Below, in pieces: positions 1-6,817 of a stretch of DNA of 16,896 bases. The notes below the pieces were generated by a model. That model was not told the DNA's origin and did not search any database. It saw only the letters and a program-made list of their open reading frames with translations. Positions within the stretch are counted from its first letter, which is position 1; every line of letters starts with the position of its first letter. This DNA is from an uncultured Bacillota bacterium (GTDB lineage Bacteria > Bacillota > Dehalobacteriia > UBA7702): the NCBI GenBank assembly GCA_902766525.1, contig CACXDX010000152.1:1-16896 (forward strand). Direction: 5' to 3'. The position numbers and the translations under genes are program-made.

Positions 1-237
1 CTCTTCCAGCAAGGTATCTTTGCCGACAATGCCGATATCGGCGGCGCCGTATTCCACAAAAGTCGGAATATCCGATGGTTTTCCGAGAAAGAAACGTATC
101 TGTCCCGATTCATCCGAAAGGATCAGTTTTCGTTTGGGATCATCAAATTCCGGACAGGAAATACCGCTTTTCCTGAAAAAATCCATGGAGAGTTCGGCGA
201 GACGCCCCTTGGCCAGCGCTACGTTTAACGTTGTCAT
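1..237 (-). CDS. hisG: ATP phosphoribosyltransferase catalytic subunit, N-terminal part
   Basis: First enzyme of histidine biosynthesis, joining ATP and PRPP to give phosphoribosyl-ATP in the cytoplasm. Only the first 79 codons are present; the rest lies beyond the window edge. The translation starts MTTLNVALAKGRL and contains DIPTFVEYGAADIGIVGKD, both typical of HisG. The ATG overlaps the hisZ stop codon by four bases (ATGA, 237-234), and a GGAGGG ribosome site lies nine bases upstream inside the end of hisZ. This suggests translational coupling. Because hisZ is directly upstream, this is expected to be the short-form HisG, which lacks its own regulatory domain and needs HisZ. Further his genes probably follow outside the window. 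Confidence 0.95.
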   Translation of the reverse strand, partial: MTTLNVALAKGRLAELSMDFFRKSGISCPEFDDPKRKLILSDESGQIRFFLGKPSDIPTFVEYGAADIGIVGKDTLLEE

Positions 238-1229
238 TCCGTGTCACCCTCCTCTCTGTTGACGAGGATATCGAGGAGAAAATCAACATTGACGGAAAAA
301 CCCGTTGCCGCCGTGGGATCACCGAATTTTTCCACGAGATGATCATATCGGCCGCCGGAAAGGATCGGCGTACCGAAACCGGGCGCAAACCCCTGAAAGA
401 TCAAACCGGTATAATAGGAAAGCTCTCCGACCATACCGAGATCCAGTGCCAAATATCTGCCATAACCTCTTTGTTCCACCATGGCAACGACTTCACTGAG
501 ATTGGCAACGGCGTCTTTGGCTTTATCGTCAAGATCATAGCTGCTCAAACCTTTGAGCAAAGAGGTATCACCGTAAAGCCCCGGCAGCTCGATCAGAGCC
601 TTTTTGAGGTCTCCGCCGATATGATGAGCTTCCACCTGTTGTTCCAAACCGAGGAAATCCTTCTTATCCACAAGATGGCGCAAATGATCCTTCTCTTCAA
701 AGGGAAGATCGGTACCGTTCATCAAGCCTTTAAAATAATTGACCTGTCCCAGTTCGACGGTGAAATCACTGAGACCGGACTGGAGCAGAGATTCTATAGC
801 CGTGACGATGATCTCGGCGTCGGCAGCGACGCCGGATTCCCCGATGATTTCACAACCGGCCTGAGCGATTTCCTTCAGGTCAAGATAACGCTCCTTTTTA
901 CTGCGGTAGATCGTTCCCCGGTAGCAGAGCTTTAAGGGGCGGATATCCTTTAATTTGGTTGCCGCGACTCTGGCACAGGGTACCGTCAGATCGGGACGAA
1001 GCACGAGAATTCGCCCTTCATCATCGACGAGCTTGATCATATTTTCTTCGGGAATGATATCCCGATGGCCGGAAAAGGAATCAAAAAATTCCAGCGTCGG
1101 TGTGACGATTTCCCGGAAACCGGCGTGTCGGAAAACTTCGATCATGGCATTTTCCGTATCCCTTTTTAATTGTGCGTCTTTGGCGAGAATATCCCGTGTT
1201 CCGTCGGGAATGTAGAGTTTCCACTGCAT
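234..1229 (-). CDS. hisZ: ATP phosphoribosyltransferase regulatory subunit HisZ
   Basis: Histidyl-tRNA-synthetase paralogue that assembles with short HisG and confers activity and histidine feedback inhibition. The 331-aa protein has the class II synthetase catalytic fold without the C-terminal anticodon-binding domain, which is the HisZ length rather than the roughly 420 aa of HisRS. Visible signatures include VLRPDLTVPCARVA (motif 2 region) and LGMVGELSYYTGLIFQGF with ILSGGRYDHL near the C-terminus. The ATG at 1229 is preceded by AAAGGAGA, 11-12 bases upstream. It is the first enzyme-subunit gene after the his leader and overlaps hisG by four bases. True HisRS is the main alternative, but the missing anticodon domain and the hisG linkage argue strongly for HisZ. 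Confidence 0.93.
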   Translation of the reverse strand: MQWKLYIPDGTRDILAKDAQLKRDTENAMIEVFRHAGFREIVTPTLEFFDSFSGHRDIIPEENMIKLVDDEGRILVLRPDLTVPCARVAATKLKDIRPLKLCYRGTIYRSKKERYLDLKEIAQAGCEIIGESGVAADAEIIVTAIESLLQSGLSDFTVELGQVNYFKGLMNGTDLPFEEKDHLRHLVDKKDFLGLEQQVEAHHIGGDLKKALIELPGLYGDTSLLKGLSSYDLDDKAKDAVANLSEVVAMVEQRGYGRYLALDLGMVGELSYYTGLIFQGFAPGFGTPILSGGRYDHLVEKFGDPTAATGFSVNVDFLLDILVNREEGDTE

Positions 1230-1260
1230 AACCCGGAAAATCTCCTTTCATTTCATCTCA

Positions 1261-1292
1261 TACGATAAAGCAGTCACGATGACCGTGACTGC
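1261..1292 (-). terminator. His attenuator terminator hairpin (segments 3:4)
   Basis: Perfect 9-bp stem GCAGTCACG/CGTGACTGC (1292-1284 with 1278-1270) and a 5-base loop GTCAT, followed on the minus strand by TTTATCGTA. It lies between the leader-peptide stop and hisZ, where an attenuator terminator should be. The U-tract is short (three T, then A and T), so termination may be weak or assisted. Its 5' arm is also complementary to a segment of the leader-peptide coding region. Confidence 0.72.
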
Positions 1293-1399
1293 CCAAGAAC
1301 CGTTTCGCTTTATGCCGCCGCCCTTTTCGGGAGCGGAAAAAGATCAAAGTTCCTCCTTCAACATCTCAGTCACAAATAAAACCATATGAAAATGACTGC
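1285..1399 (-). promoter_or_regulatory. Mutually exclusive his attenuator RNA segments
   Basis: Segment 1 (CAGTCA, 1398-1393) lies among the His codons of the leader peptide. Segment 2 (GTGACTG, 1373-1367) lies later in the same reading frame. Segment 3 (CAGTCAC, 1291-1285) is the 5' arm of the terminator. Segments 1:2 pair over 6 bp plus a wobble, and 2:3 over 7 perfect bp, and 2:3 is incompatible with the 3:4 terminator. The predicted logic is classical: a ribosome stalled on His codons masks segment 1, allows 2:3 and permits read-through into hisZ; fast translation allows 3:4 and termination. Pairings were found by eye, without energy calculation. Confidence 0.72.
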
Positions 1400-1418
1400 G
1401 GTGATGATGAATGTTCAT
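1344..1418 (-). CDS. hisL: His-rich leader peptide (24 aa)
   Basis: Short reading frame beginning MNIHHHRSHFH and ending at TGA (1346-1344). Five of the first eleven residues are histidine, including three in a row, using both CAT and CAC. AAAGGAG (1431-1425) lies six bases before the ATG, a strong ribosome site. It follows a perfect promoter and precedes a terminator and hisZ, so its role is almost certainly to sense charged tRNA-His by ribosome stalling rather than to act as a protein. The second half of the peptide (VLFVTEMLKEEL) encodes RNA segment 2. The symbol follows the enterobacterial convention by function; no sequence homology to enterobacterial HisL is claimed. Confidence 0.8.
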   Translation of the reverse strand: MNIHHHRSHFHMVLFVTEMLKEEL

Positions 1419-1467
1419 GAGAAACTCCTTTCTTCGAAAAAACTCGGCAATTTAGCAGACTAAAGTG

Positions 1468-1496
1468 ATTATACTATACCCTTTCCGAAATTGCAA
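1468..1496 (-). promoter_or_regulatory. Sigma-A promoter of the his operon
   Basis: The -35 TTGCAA (1496-1491) and -10 TATAAT (1473-1468) are separated by exactly 17 bases. Predicted start of transcription is near 1461, giving a leader of about 40 bases before the His-rich peptide ATG. Confidence 0.82.
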
Positions 1497-1532
1497 GAGG
1501 TTTTACCGATATTATACCATTTTTTCTCATTC

Positions 1533-1561
1533 TTCACCGAAAAAAACATTCCGCATAAAAT
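1533..1561 (+). promoter_or_regulatory. Candidate promoter of the ZIP transporter gene
   Basis: TTCACC (1533-1538), a 17-base spacer and TAAAAT (1556-1561) lie upstream of the ATG at 1596. A TTGACA at 1565-1570 is tempting, but the only nearby -10-like GATAAT is 14 bases away, too short. I cannot choose firmly. No metal-regulator operator (Zur or MntR type) is evident. Confidence 0.28.
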
Positions 1562-1595
1562 AAATTGACATATTCCGAGAAAGGGATAATTTTCT

Positions 1596-2399
1596 ATGAA
1601 TTGGTTTCTTTCCCTCCCCACGCTTGTACAGGGATTGCTGGCGGGGCTGTTGGCCCTGATGCCCGCGGCAGCCGGTGCCGCCACGGTCTTCCCGCTCAGA
1701 AATTTACCTCAAAAATATCTCGACGGATGTTTGGGCATGGCCGGCGGCATCATGGTGGCCGCCGCGTTTTACTCACTCCTTGATCCCGCCTATCTGCGCG
1801 CGGCGGAAATGGGGCATTCTCCCGTCGTTACCCTTTGCGGAGGTTTCCTTACAGGCGTTTTCTTTTTGCTCAGTGCCGATAAAATACTGCCCACCGGCAG
1901 GGATTTCGCTTGCGGCAACAAGCTTTCCCGCCGGATCCGTCGAATTTTTCGCGGCAACACGCTGCTCTTTCTGGCCATGACCGTTCACAATATCCCCGAA
2001 GGGCTGGCCATCGGGGTGGCCGTCGGCGCGGCGAACAACGGCGATACGATGGCGGCGGCTTTGGCTTTGGCCGTCGGCATCGGTATCCAGAATTTTCCCG
2101 AGGGCGCCGCCATCTCTCTGCCCTTACGGCGTGACGGCGCCACACCGATCAAAGCATTTCTGTCGAGTCAGTTTTCTTCCTTGGCGGAAACGGCGGCTGC
2201 CATGGCCGGAGCGGCGCTGACCATCTTTGCCGCGGCGATCCTGCCCTTCGTTCTGGCCTTTGCCGCCGGCGCCATGATCTTTGTGGTCTTCGCCGAGATC
2301 ATACCCGAAGCTCACATCAACGGCAATAAGAAAATCGTTTCGATCCTCGCCGCAACGGGCTTTGCCGCGATGATGTTTTTCGATCTGTTTTTCAAATGA
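1596..2399 (+). CDS. ZIP-family divalent metal transporter
   Basis: Inner-membrane carrier, most likely for uptake of zinc or another divalent metal, in the ZupT-like branch of the ZIP family. The 267-aa protein is almost entirely hydrophobic, with about eight membrane segments (starting near residues 8, 45, 75, 121, 150, 190, 210 and 245). The two metal-site helices are clear: HNIPEGLAIG at 131-140 and QNFPEG at 165-170. A third conserved stretch, VFAEIIPEAH (231-240), is in the expected TM7 position. The cytoplasmic loop around 99-120 is basic and lacks the long His-rich tract seen in some ZIPs. It is a single gene, divergent from the his operon and convergent with the next unit. AAAGGG lies about 13 bases before the ATG, a poor spacing. 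Substrate cannot be assigned from sequence alone. Confidence 0.9.
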   Translation: MNWFLSLPTLVQGLLAGLLALMPAAAGAATVFPLRNLPQKYLDGCLGMAGGIMVAAAFYSLLDPAYLRAAEMGHSPVVTLCGGFLTGVFFLLSADKILPTGRDFACGNKLSRRIRRIFRGNTLLFLAMTVHNIPEGLAIGVAVGAANNGDTMAAALALAVGIGIQNFPEGAAISLPLRRDGATPIKAFLSSQFSSLAETAAAMAGAALTIFAAAILPFVLAFAAGAMIFVVFAEIIPEAHINGNKKIVSILAATGFAAMMFFDLFFK

Positions 2400-2414
2400 G
2401 CCTTTGTCCCTATT

Positions 2415-2450
2415 ATATTTTCAGATATGAAGATATATTTATCCTTTTCT
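2415..2450 (+). terminator. Weak AT-rich stem-loop at the end of the ZIP gene
   Basis: ATATTTTCA (2415-2423) pairs with TGAAGATAT (2428-2436) around a GATA loop, nine pairs including one G-U. It lies 15 bases after the ZIP stop and is followed on the plus strand by T-rich sequence. It also sits directly after the stop of the convergent gene. The stem is AU-rich, so it is at best a weak terminator. Confidence 0.3.
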
Positions 2451-2975
2451 TTTCTTCAGTGGCCGAAAACCCAATTCTTCCTGCATCAGGATCATGATCG
2501 GAATACCGAAGATCAACGGAAACACCGATGTGTTCAGCAAAACGGTCAACGCGAACAATTTCGCGTCTACCTCCGGATAAAACAGGGCGACAGCCGGCGT
2601 GATCAGGATCATCTCCAAAATCGCGGCCAGACAGACGATCAAAGTATGTTTCAGGATATTTCTTCCGCTTCGTAAAGAAAAAGGTTCTTCGGACCGGTGC
2701 ACCCAGAACAGATAAATCAGGAAAGGCCCTAAGAAATTTGCGGCAAATCCGAAAATCGAGGACCACCTTAAACTTCCGCTCAGCGCATCCATAATCAAAT
2801 TGCCCACAGCCATGACCCCACAGCCGGGAACACCGTAAAAGACGGCAAAAATCGGCCCCAGCATGGTCACGGGACGAATATCCGTAAAACCCGGAATGAT
2901 TTCCATAACCTTGAAGGGAATGGCTACCAGCAGATAGCAGAAGAGAAGAAGGAGTATCCGACGAGCCTGTTTCAT
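2439..2975 (-). CDS. Small membrane protein resembling an ECF transporter substrate-binding (S) component
   Basis: Predicted integral membrane protein of 178 aa with about five to six hydrophobic segments and short loops. The stretch FTDIRPVTMLGPIFAVFYG followed by GCGVMAVGNLIMD resembles the N-terminal region of S components of energy-coupling-factor vitamin and cofactor importers (QueT-like and related families), which bind a substrate and share a general ECF ATPase module. No ATPase or T component is encoded nearby, as expected for group II ECF systems. The ATG overlaps the stop of the upstream EamA gene by four bases (ATGA, 2975-2972) and has a strong GGGAGG seven bases before it, so the two are co-translated. 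Family assignment is tentative and the substrate unknown; a small unclassified membrane protein is the alternative. Confidence 0.5.
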   Translation of the reverse strand: MKQARRILLLLFCYLLVAIPFKVMEIIPGFTDIRPVTMLGPIFAVFYGVPGCGVMAVGNLIMDALSGSLRWSSIFGFAANFLGPFLIYLFWVHRSEEPFSLRSGRNILKHTLIVCLAAILEMILITPAVALFYPEVDAKLFALTVLLNTSVFPLIFGIPIMILMQEELGFRPLKKRKG

Positions 2976-3889
2976 GTGCCTGCCTCCCTTCTCTTGTTTC
3001 GAAGCTGCTTGAAGTCAAAAATCACAACCAGATTCCCCAGTACCACAAAGACGATGCCGATCAGCAAACGCGGTGTGAGAGAGACCGGATCGATGAGACT
3101 GGCGGGAAGCAGCGCCCCCCACAAAACGGAAAAAACGATCTCCAAGGAATAAATAATCGCGCAATCGGCCGGAGTAGCACGCCGCTGGGCAATGAGATTC
3201 AAGGTAATGGCCAGAGCCACCACAAAATAGGAATAGATGGCCAGACTGGCGATAACGGTCGGGGACCATGAAATACATAAAAATGTGCCGGGCTGGACGA
3301 CCATCCAGCATAGGAAGCTCATCACTCCGCCGGACAAACAAATCAAAGTTGAAAAAACGATGGGATCATGCTCTCTGGCATATTGGTTGAGTTTGATGAT
3401 GTAGAAGGCACGCAGAACACAGCCGATAACAATGATCGTGAGCCCCGGAATCTGGCTTTTGGTAAGCATTCCGGTCAGAGGAACGATAATCCCGACAAGA
3501 ACCAAAGCAGAGGAAAACCATGTTTGATTATCTACCTTTGATCGCTGAGCCAGCATAATAACGGGAAGAGCCACCACGGTCAGAGAAAGCGTGAAGGCGC
3601 CCGTAGACACATCAAAATCTTTCAACCCGAACTGAAACATCGTATTATATGCGCCGTTGATTGCGCTGAGGAAAACACAACGCAGCAGCAGTTTTTTCGT
3701 ATCCTTTTTCAATCCGGCGATAATCCGGCGGGCAAAAGCGATCAGCAGCAAGATCCCGCCTGCCAAAAAAGTGATGGAGGTGGTTGCGAAGGGGGAAACG
3801 GTATTCGGAATACAGGCAAAGATGATGACCTCCGTGGACCAGCAAAAGGTAACACAGAGAAGACACAAATTGGCTTGTAAATGATTCAT
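2972..3889 (-). CDS. EamA/DMT-superfamily transporter
   Basis: Predicted ten-helix inner-membrane permease of the drug/metabolite transporter superfamily, probably an exporter of amino acids or other metabolites. It has two repeated halves of about five helices each; the first starts NLCLLCVTFCWSTEVIIFA and the second begins around residue 150. The second half carries the usual EamA-like SLEIVFSVLWGALLPASL near the end. I chose the ATG at 3889 (305 aa), which has GGGAG six bases upstream. The reading frame stays open to a TTG at 3922, but that site has no good ribosome signal. The stop overlaps the ATG of the S-component-like gene. Substrate is not predictable. Confidence 0.82.
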   Translation of the reverse strand: MNHLQANLCLLCVTFCWSTEVIIFACIPNTVSPFATTSITFLAGGILLLIAFARRIIAGLKKDTKKLLLRCVFLSAINGAYNTMFQFGLKDFDVSTGAFTLSLTVVALPVIMLAQRSKVDNQTWFSSALVLVGIIVPLTGMLTKSQIPGLTIIVIGCVLRAFYIIKLNQYAREHDPIVFSTLICLSGGVMSFLCWMVVQPGTFLCISWSPTVIASLAIYSYFVVALAITLNLIAQRRATPADCAIIYSLEIVFSVLWGALLPASLIDPVSLTPRLLIGIVFVVLGNLVVIFDFKQLRNKRREAGT

Positions 3890-3989
3890 GGCATACTCCC
3901 GCAGCCCGATGGTTCCTCTCAATCAAGGATACGATGGCTCAAACAGCTCGCGAAACGATCAAAAAATTCTTTCGTCACATGTTCGCATT

Positions 3990-4020
3990 ATTATACACAT
4001 TATACACCAAATTGTCTCAA
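3990..4020 (-). promoter_or_regulatory. Candidate promoter of the EamA unit
   Basis: Two TATAAT boxes occur on the minus strand (4004-3999 and 3995-3990). TTGAGA (4020-4015) is 19 bases from the second box, which is longer than ideal. The AT-rich context and position about 100 bases before the ATG support a promoter here, but the exact elements are uncertain. Confidence 0.45.
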
Positions 4021-4098
4021 AAAGCACGTCAAATATATAAAAACATCCCCTTCCCCGCAAAAAGGTCTTTACCGCAATATTGTACCCTGAAATAAACA

Positions 4099-4149
4099 GA
4101 AAAAAATAAAAAACCGCAGTAAGGCGATATCATCGCGTCATTCTGCGGT
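4099..4149 (-). terminator. Intrinsic terminator of the nitrogen-assimilation cluster
   Basis: The outer stem ACCGCAG/CTGCGGT (4149-4143 with 4119-4113) encloses an inner hairpin GCGAT-GAT-ATCGC. It is followed on the minus strand by TTTTTTATTTTTTT. This is a strong Rho-independent terminator about 100 bases after the last gene of the cluster, the ANTAR regulator. Confidence 0.85.
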
Positions 4150-4202
4150 CAATATTTGTCGATATGGCCGAATCGTCACTCGATCCTTGTTCTCCAAAAC
4201 CC

Positions 4203-4248
4203 GAAAAATACAAGAGGAATGATACAAATAACATCATTCTTTCCTCTT
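4203..4248 (-). terminator. Bulged stem-loop directly at the ANTAR gene stop
   Basis: AAGAGGAAAGAATGAT (4248-4233) pairs with ATCATTCCTCTT (4223-4212) with a four-base bulge and a nine-base loop, followed by GTATTTTT. It begins inside the stop codon of the ANTAR gene. It may be a first terminator or a 3' stabilising structure; the U-run is interrupted. Confidence 0.45.
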
Positions 4249-4831
4249 AAAAATAGGTCTTTATAATCTCTTCCGCAACTTCTTTTTTGGAGATACAGCG
4301 GTCCATGGCCTGCTTTTCAATATATCGATGAGCCTGTGACTCTTCCATTTTCAATTCGGAAATAAGCAGCCATTTTGCCCGGTTGACAATACGGATCTCT
4401 TCCATTTTTTCTTCAACGGAAAGCGTCTTTTTTTCCAGTTTTCTTAATCGTTCTCTGGCACTTTCCATCCAATCGAGAGAAAGAGCAAGCATCGGCCGGG
4501 AAAGCGGTTTGGCCAATGTAAATATCCCGTGCTCAACAACTTTATCACGGATTTCTTCGCAAAGATCCGCCCGCACAAAAAACAGCACGACAACGCCTTT
4601 TGCGCTCCCAACGTCAATGGCAAAGCTAATCCCCGCGTCGTCGGGTAAAGGAGAATTGATGATCACAAAATCATAACTCCGTTCATTCCATGCCCGTTTA
4701 CCTGCGCTGACACTTGAAACAATTCTGATCGGACGGTAGTGCGATTCCGGCAGAAAGTCAGAAAGAGCGCTATTCAATTTTTCCGCCGCAGATACGACGA
4801 GAACACTGTAGATTCGCTCCTTCAGACTCAT
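4247..4831 (-). CDS. ANTAR-domain RNA-binding antiterminator with a degenerate receiver domain
   Basis: Regulator of 194 aa. Residues 1-120 have the alternating strand/helix pattern of a response-regulator receiver. However, the acidic pocket is gone (VLVVSAAEKL at 10-19) and the phospho-acceptor position holds Asn59 (DFVIINSPLPD), so phosphorylation is unlikely. The Lys108-Pro109 pair of the usual LAKP motif is kept. A helical linker (about 121-145) leads into a C-terminal ANTAR domain (about 138-194; NRAKWLLISELKMEESQAHR, IEKQAMDRCISKKEVAEEII). ANTAR domains bind short RNA hairpins with six-base loops and prevent termination. Matching hairpins occur in the leaders at 13860-13881, 14031-14048 and 14118-14137. 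AAAGGA precedes the ATG, 32 bases after glnA. The gene is last in the cluster, so it probably feeds back on its own transcription. Confidence 0.88.
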   Translation of the reverse strand: MSLKERIYSVLVVSAAEKLNSALSDFLPESHYRPIRIVSSVSAGKRAWNERSYDFVIINSPLPDDAGISFAIDVGSAKGVVVLFFVRADLCEEIRDKVVEHGIFTLAKPLSRPMLALSLDWMESARERLRKLEKKTLSVEEKMEEIRIVNRAKWLLISELKMEESQAHRYIEKQAMDRCISKKEVAEEIIKTYF

Positions 4832-4863
4832 ACAAAATTCCTTTCTTTGCGGTCACTCAACAT

Positions 4864-6075
4864 TCATTTTCCGCAATATATCATTAAAACCTCGGCGGGA
4901 ATATGTTCCCTGATAAAAACACTCGAAGCCGCTGTTTTACATGCCTCTCCGAAAGATTCCGGCAGTTTTTCGAAGCTACGAAGAATATCGTCACCGACAG
5001 TATAAAGATTCATATCAGCCGGTTCACACAATTTCAATTTATTCGTAATTCCGTAAAGACCGGCATAAATCATCAGAGCAAATGCCAGATACGGATTGGC
5101 GGTGGGATCGGGGGAGCGCAGCTCCGCCCGACGATACTCTCCGATCGCAGCCGGAATACGGATAAGCTGCGATCGATTTTCATGTGACCAGGAAACATAC
5201 CTCGGTGCTTTATGATTGCCGAGACGTTGATAAGAAGCCTCACTCGGATTCAAAAAGGCAGTCATCGCTCTGACATTTAAAAGGATCCCCGCAATCATGT
5301 GGTAAAAATCTTTTTCGTCATCAAAAGGCCGCAGCGACATGTTGATGTGAAAGCCGTTACCGGGTAAATGCTCGAGAGGTTTCGGCGAGAAATCCGCGGC
5401 CATACCGTTTCTATGAGCGATGGTTTTGACAACACGCTGGAATGTTACGGCGTTATCTGCGGCGATCAGAGCATCGGCATAACGAAAATCAATTTCATTC
5501 TGTCCCGGACCTTCTTCATGATGGGAACTTTCCGGATGAATACCCATTTGCTCCAAAGTCAAACATATTTCACGCCGGACATTTTCTCCGCAGTCTTCGG
5601 GAGCAATATCCATATATCCCGCATCATCAGAGGGGATCACGGTCGGCTTTCCTTTTTCATCCCGCTGAAACAGATAAAATTCCTGTTCCGCACCGAAGGT
5701 AAATTCAAATCCGGCTTTTTTTGCCTCTGCGATTGCCTGTTTCAAGATGCGGCGTGTATCGCACAGAAAGGGTGCTCCGTCCGGATGAGTAATATCGGAA
5801 AACATTTGGACAACCCGTCCGTGTTCGGGCCGCCACGGCAGCGGCATGAGGGTGCCGGGTTCCGGATGCAGAAGCAGATCGCTGTGAGTCTCATCACCGA
5901 AACCGGTAATGGCAGATGCGTCAATGGAAATACCGTATTCAAAGGCTCGAGGCAATTCCTCCGGCATAATGGCAATATTCTTTTGTTTACCGAAAACATC
6001 ACAGAAAGTAAGACGGATAAACTTCACGTCTTCCTCCCGCGCATATTGAATGACCTCTTCTTTTGAATAATTCAT
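4864..6075 (-). CDS. glnA: Type I glutamine synthetase, short form
   Basis: ATP-dependent synthesis of glutamine from glutamate and ammonium, normally a cytoplasmic dodecamer. At 403 aa it is about 40 residues shorter than typical GSI. Family motifs are in order: ammonium-site loop ISIDASAITGF (Asp52), metal-binding GAEQEFYLF (Glu130, Glu132), EGPGQNEIDF (187-196), NGFHINMSL (His243), ENRSQLIRIP (299-308) and RAELRSPDPTANPYLAFAL (316-334). The C-terminus is reduced and I see no adenylylation-site tyrosine loop like that of proteobacterial GlnA. Residue 289 in NHKAP is Lys where E. coli GlnA has the flap Glu327 (GYEAP). GGGAGG precedes the ATG, and the GXGXG subunit gene lies 18 bases upstream, so the gene is co-transcribed with glutamate synthase. 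A glutamine-synthetase-like protein of altered activity is possible. Confidence 0.85.
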   Translation of the reverse strand: MNYSKEEVIQYAREEDVKFIRLTFCDVFGKQKNIAIMPEELPRAFEYGISIDASAITGFGDETHSDLLLHPEPGTLMPLPWRPEHGRVVQMFSDITHPDGAPFLCDTRRILKQAIAEAKKAGFEFTFGAEQEFYLFQRDEKGKPTVIPSDDAGYMDIAPEDCGENVRREICLTLEQMGIHPESSHHEEGPGQNEIDFRYADALIAADNAVTFQRVVKTIAHRNGMAADFSPKPLEHLPGNGFHINMSLRPFDDEKDFYHMIAGILLNVRAMTAFLNPSEASYQRLGNHKAPRYVSWSHENRSQLIRIPAAIGEYRRAELRSPDPTANPYLAFALMIYAGLYGITNKLKLCEPADMNLYTVGDDILRSFEKLPESFGEACKTAASSVFIREHIPAEVLMIYCGK

Positions 6076-6093
6076 GATAACCTCCCGTTGTCT

Positions 6094-6816
6094 TTAATTG
6101 GCCACATACATTTGTCGATAGGGATTTTTGCTGTCCGGAGTCACAACGGTAAAAGGGGAAGAAAGCACTTTTTCCCTGTCAAGTCCGAATATCCGACAGT
6201 ATTCCGAAATATGAGATCGAAGCTCCCGCATATCATCTTCACCCGCGGGACGAGCTGTGACCTGCTCGGGAAAAACCACGTCTTTACATTCGGATCGAAG
6301 GAACATTTTCCCTCCGTGCATCCCCGTGCAGGGGAAAAATCTCACACACTTTTCATCCGGTGTTTCCAGGTTGAGCACAATAATGATTCCTCCCGCCTGA
6401 TATTCGCCGAGGAAGCTGCCGGCTTTACCTCCGATGACAATAAGAGGAACTTTATCTTTATAGGCTTTCATATGGATGCCCGCACGATACCCGGCATTGC
6501 CTCTGACATATATTTTCCCGCCGCGCATAGCATAGCCGGCGGCATCGCCTATGTTTCCGTGCACCACAATCGTGCCGTCATTCATCGTATCACCGACCGC
6601 ATCCTGAGCGCTTCCCAGCACCGTAAGAAGTCCTCCGTTCAGATAAGCTCCGAGCGCATTACCCGGAACCCCCTGTATGGTGATATCTCTTCCCGTCATT
6701 CCGGCCGCAATAAAACGCTGACCGCAGCAGGCTCTGATGATACATGGTCCTTGAGCGTTTCTTATCGAATCATTGAGCTCTTTGTGTTCAAGTCCTTCCG
6801 CAGAAATCGACACCAT
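6094..6816 (-). CDS. Glutamate synthase GXGXG (beta-helix) subunit
   Basis: Stand-alone counterpart of the C-terminal beta-helix domain of the large glutamate synthase subunit GltB; it packs against the synthase domain and has a structural role. The 240-aa protein shows the G-XX-G-XXX-G repeat pattern through its centre (GVPGNALGAYLNGGLLTVLG, GNIGDAAGYAMRGGKIYVRG, GGKAGSFLGEYQAGGIIIVL). The chosen ATG at 6816 is one base after the stop of the FAD oxidoreductase gene and has GGAGG 11 bases upstream. The frame also opens at a TTG at 6834 that lies inside the ribosome site, so it is unlikely. Splitting of GltB into glutaminase, synthase and GXGXG polypeptides is typical of archaeal-type glutamate synthases. 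Confidence 0.88.
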   Translation of the reverse strand: MVSISAEGLEHKELNDSIRNAQGPCIIRACCGQRFIAAGMTGRDITIQGVPGNALGAYLNGGLLTVLGSAQDAVGDTMNDGTIVVHGNIGDAAGYAMRGGKIYVRGNAGYRAGIHMKAYKDKVPLIVIGGKAGSFLGEYQAGGIIIVLNLETPDEKCVRFFPCTGMHGGKMFLRSECKDVVFPEQVTARPAGEDDMRELRSHISEYCRIFGLDREKVLSSPFTVVTPDSKNPYRQMYVAN

Positions 6817-6817
6817 A

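Noticed and set aside
1261..1352. Second reading frame starting at a TTG (1348-1346) just after the SD-like AAGGAGGAAC at the end of the His leader peptide.
   Set aside because: The SD-like string is encoded by the leader's own Lys-Glu-Glu codons. The frame would be translated through the attenuator and gives no recognisable product.
1565..1590. TTGACA followed by GATAAT just upstream of the ZIP gene as its promoter.
   Set aside because: The spacer is only 14 bases, and transcription would start about at the ATG, removing the ribosome site.
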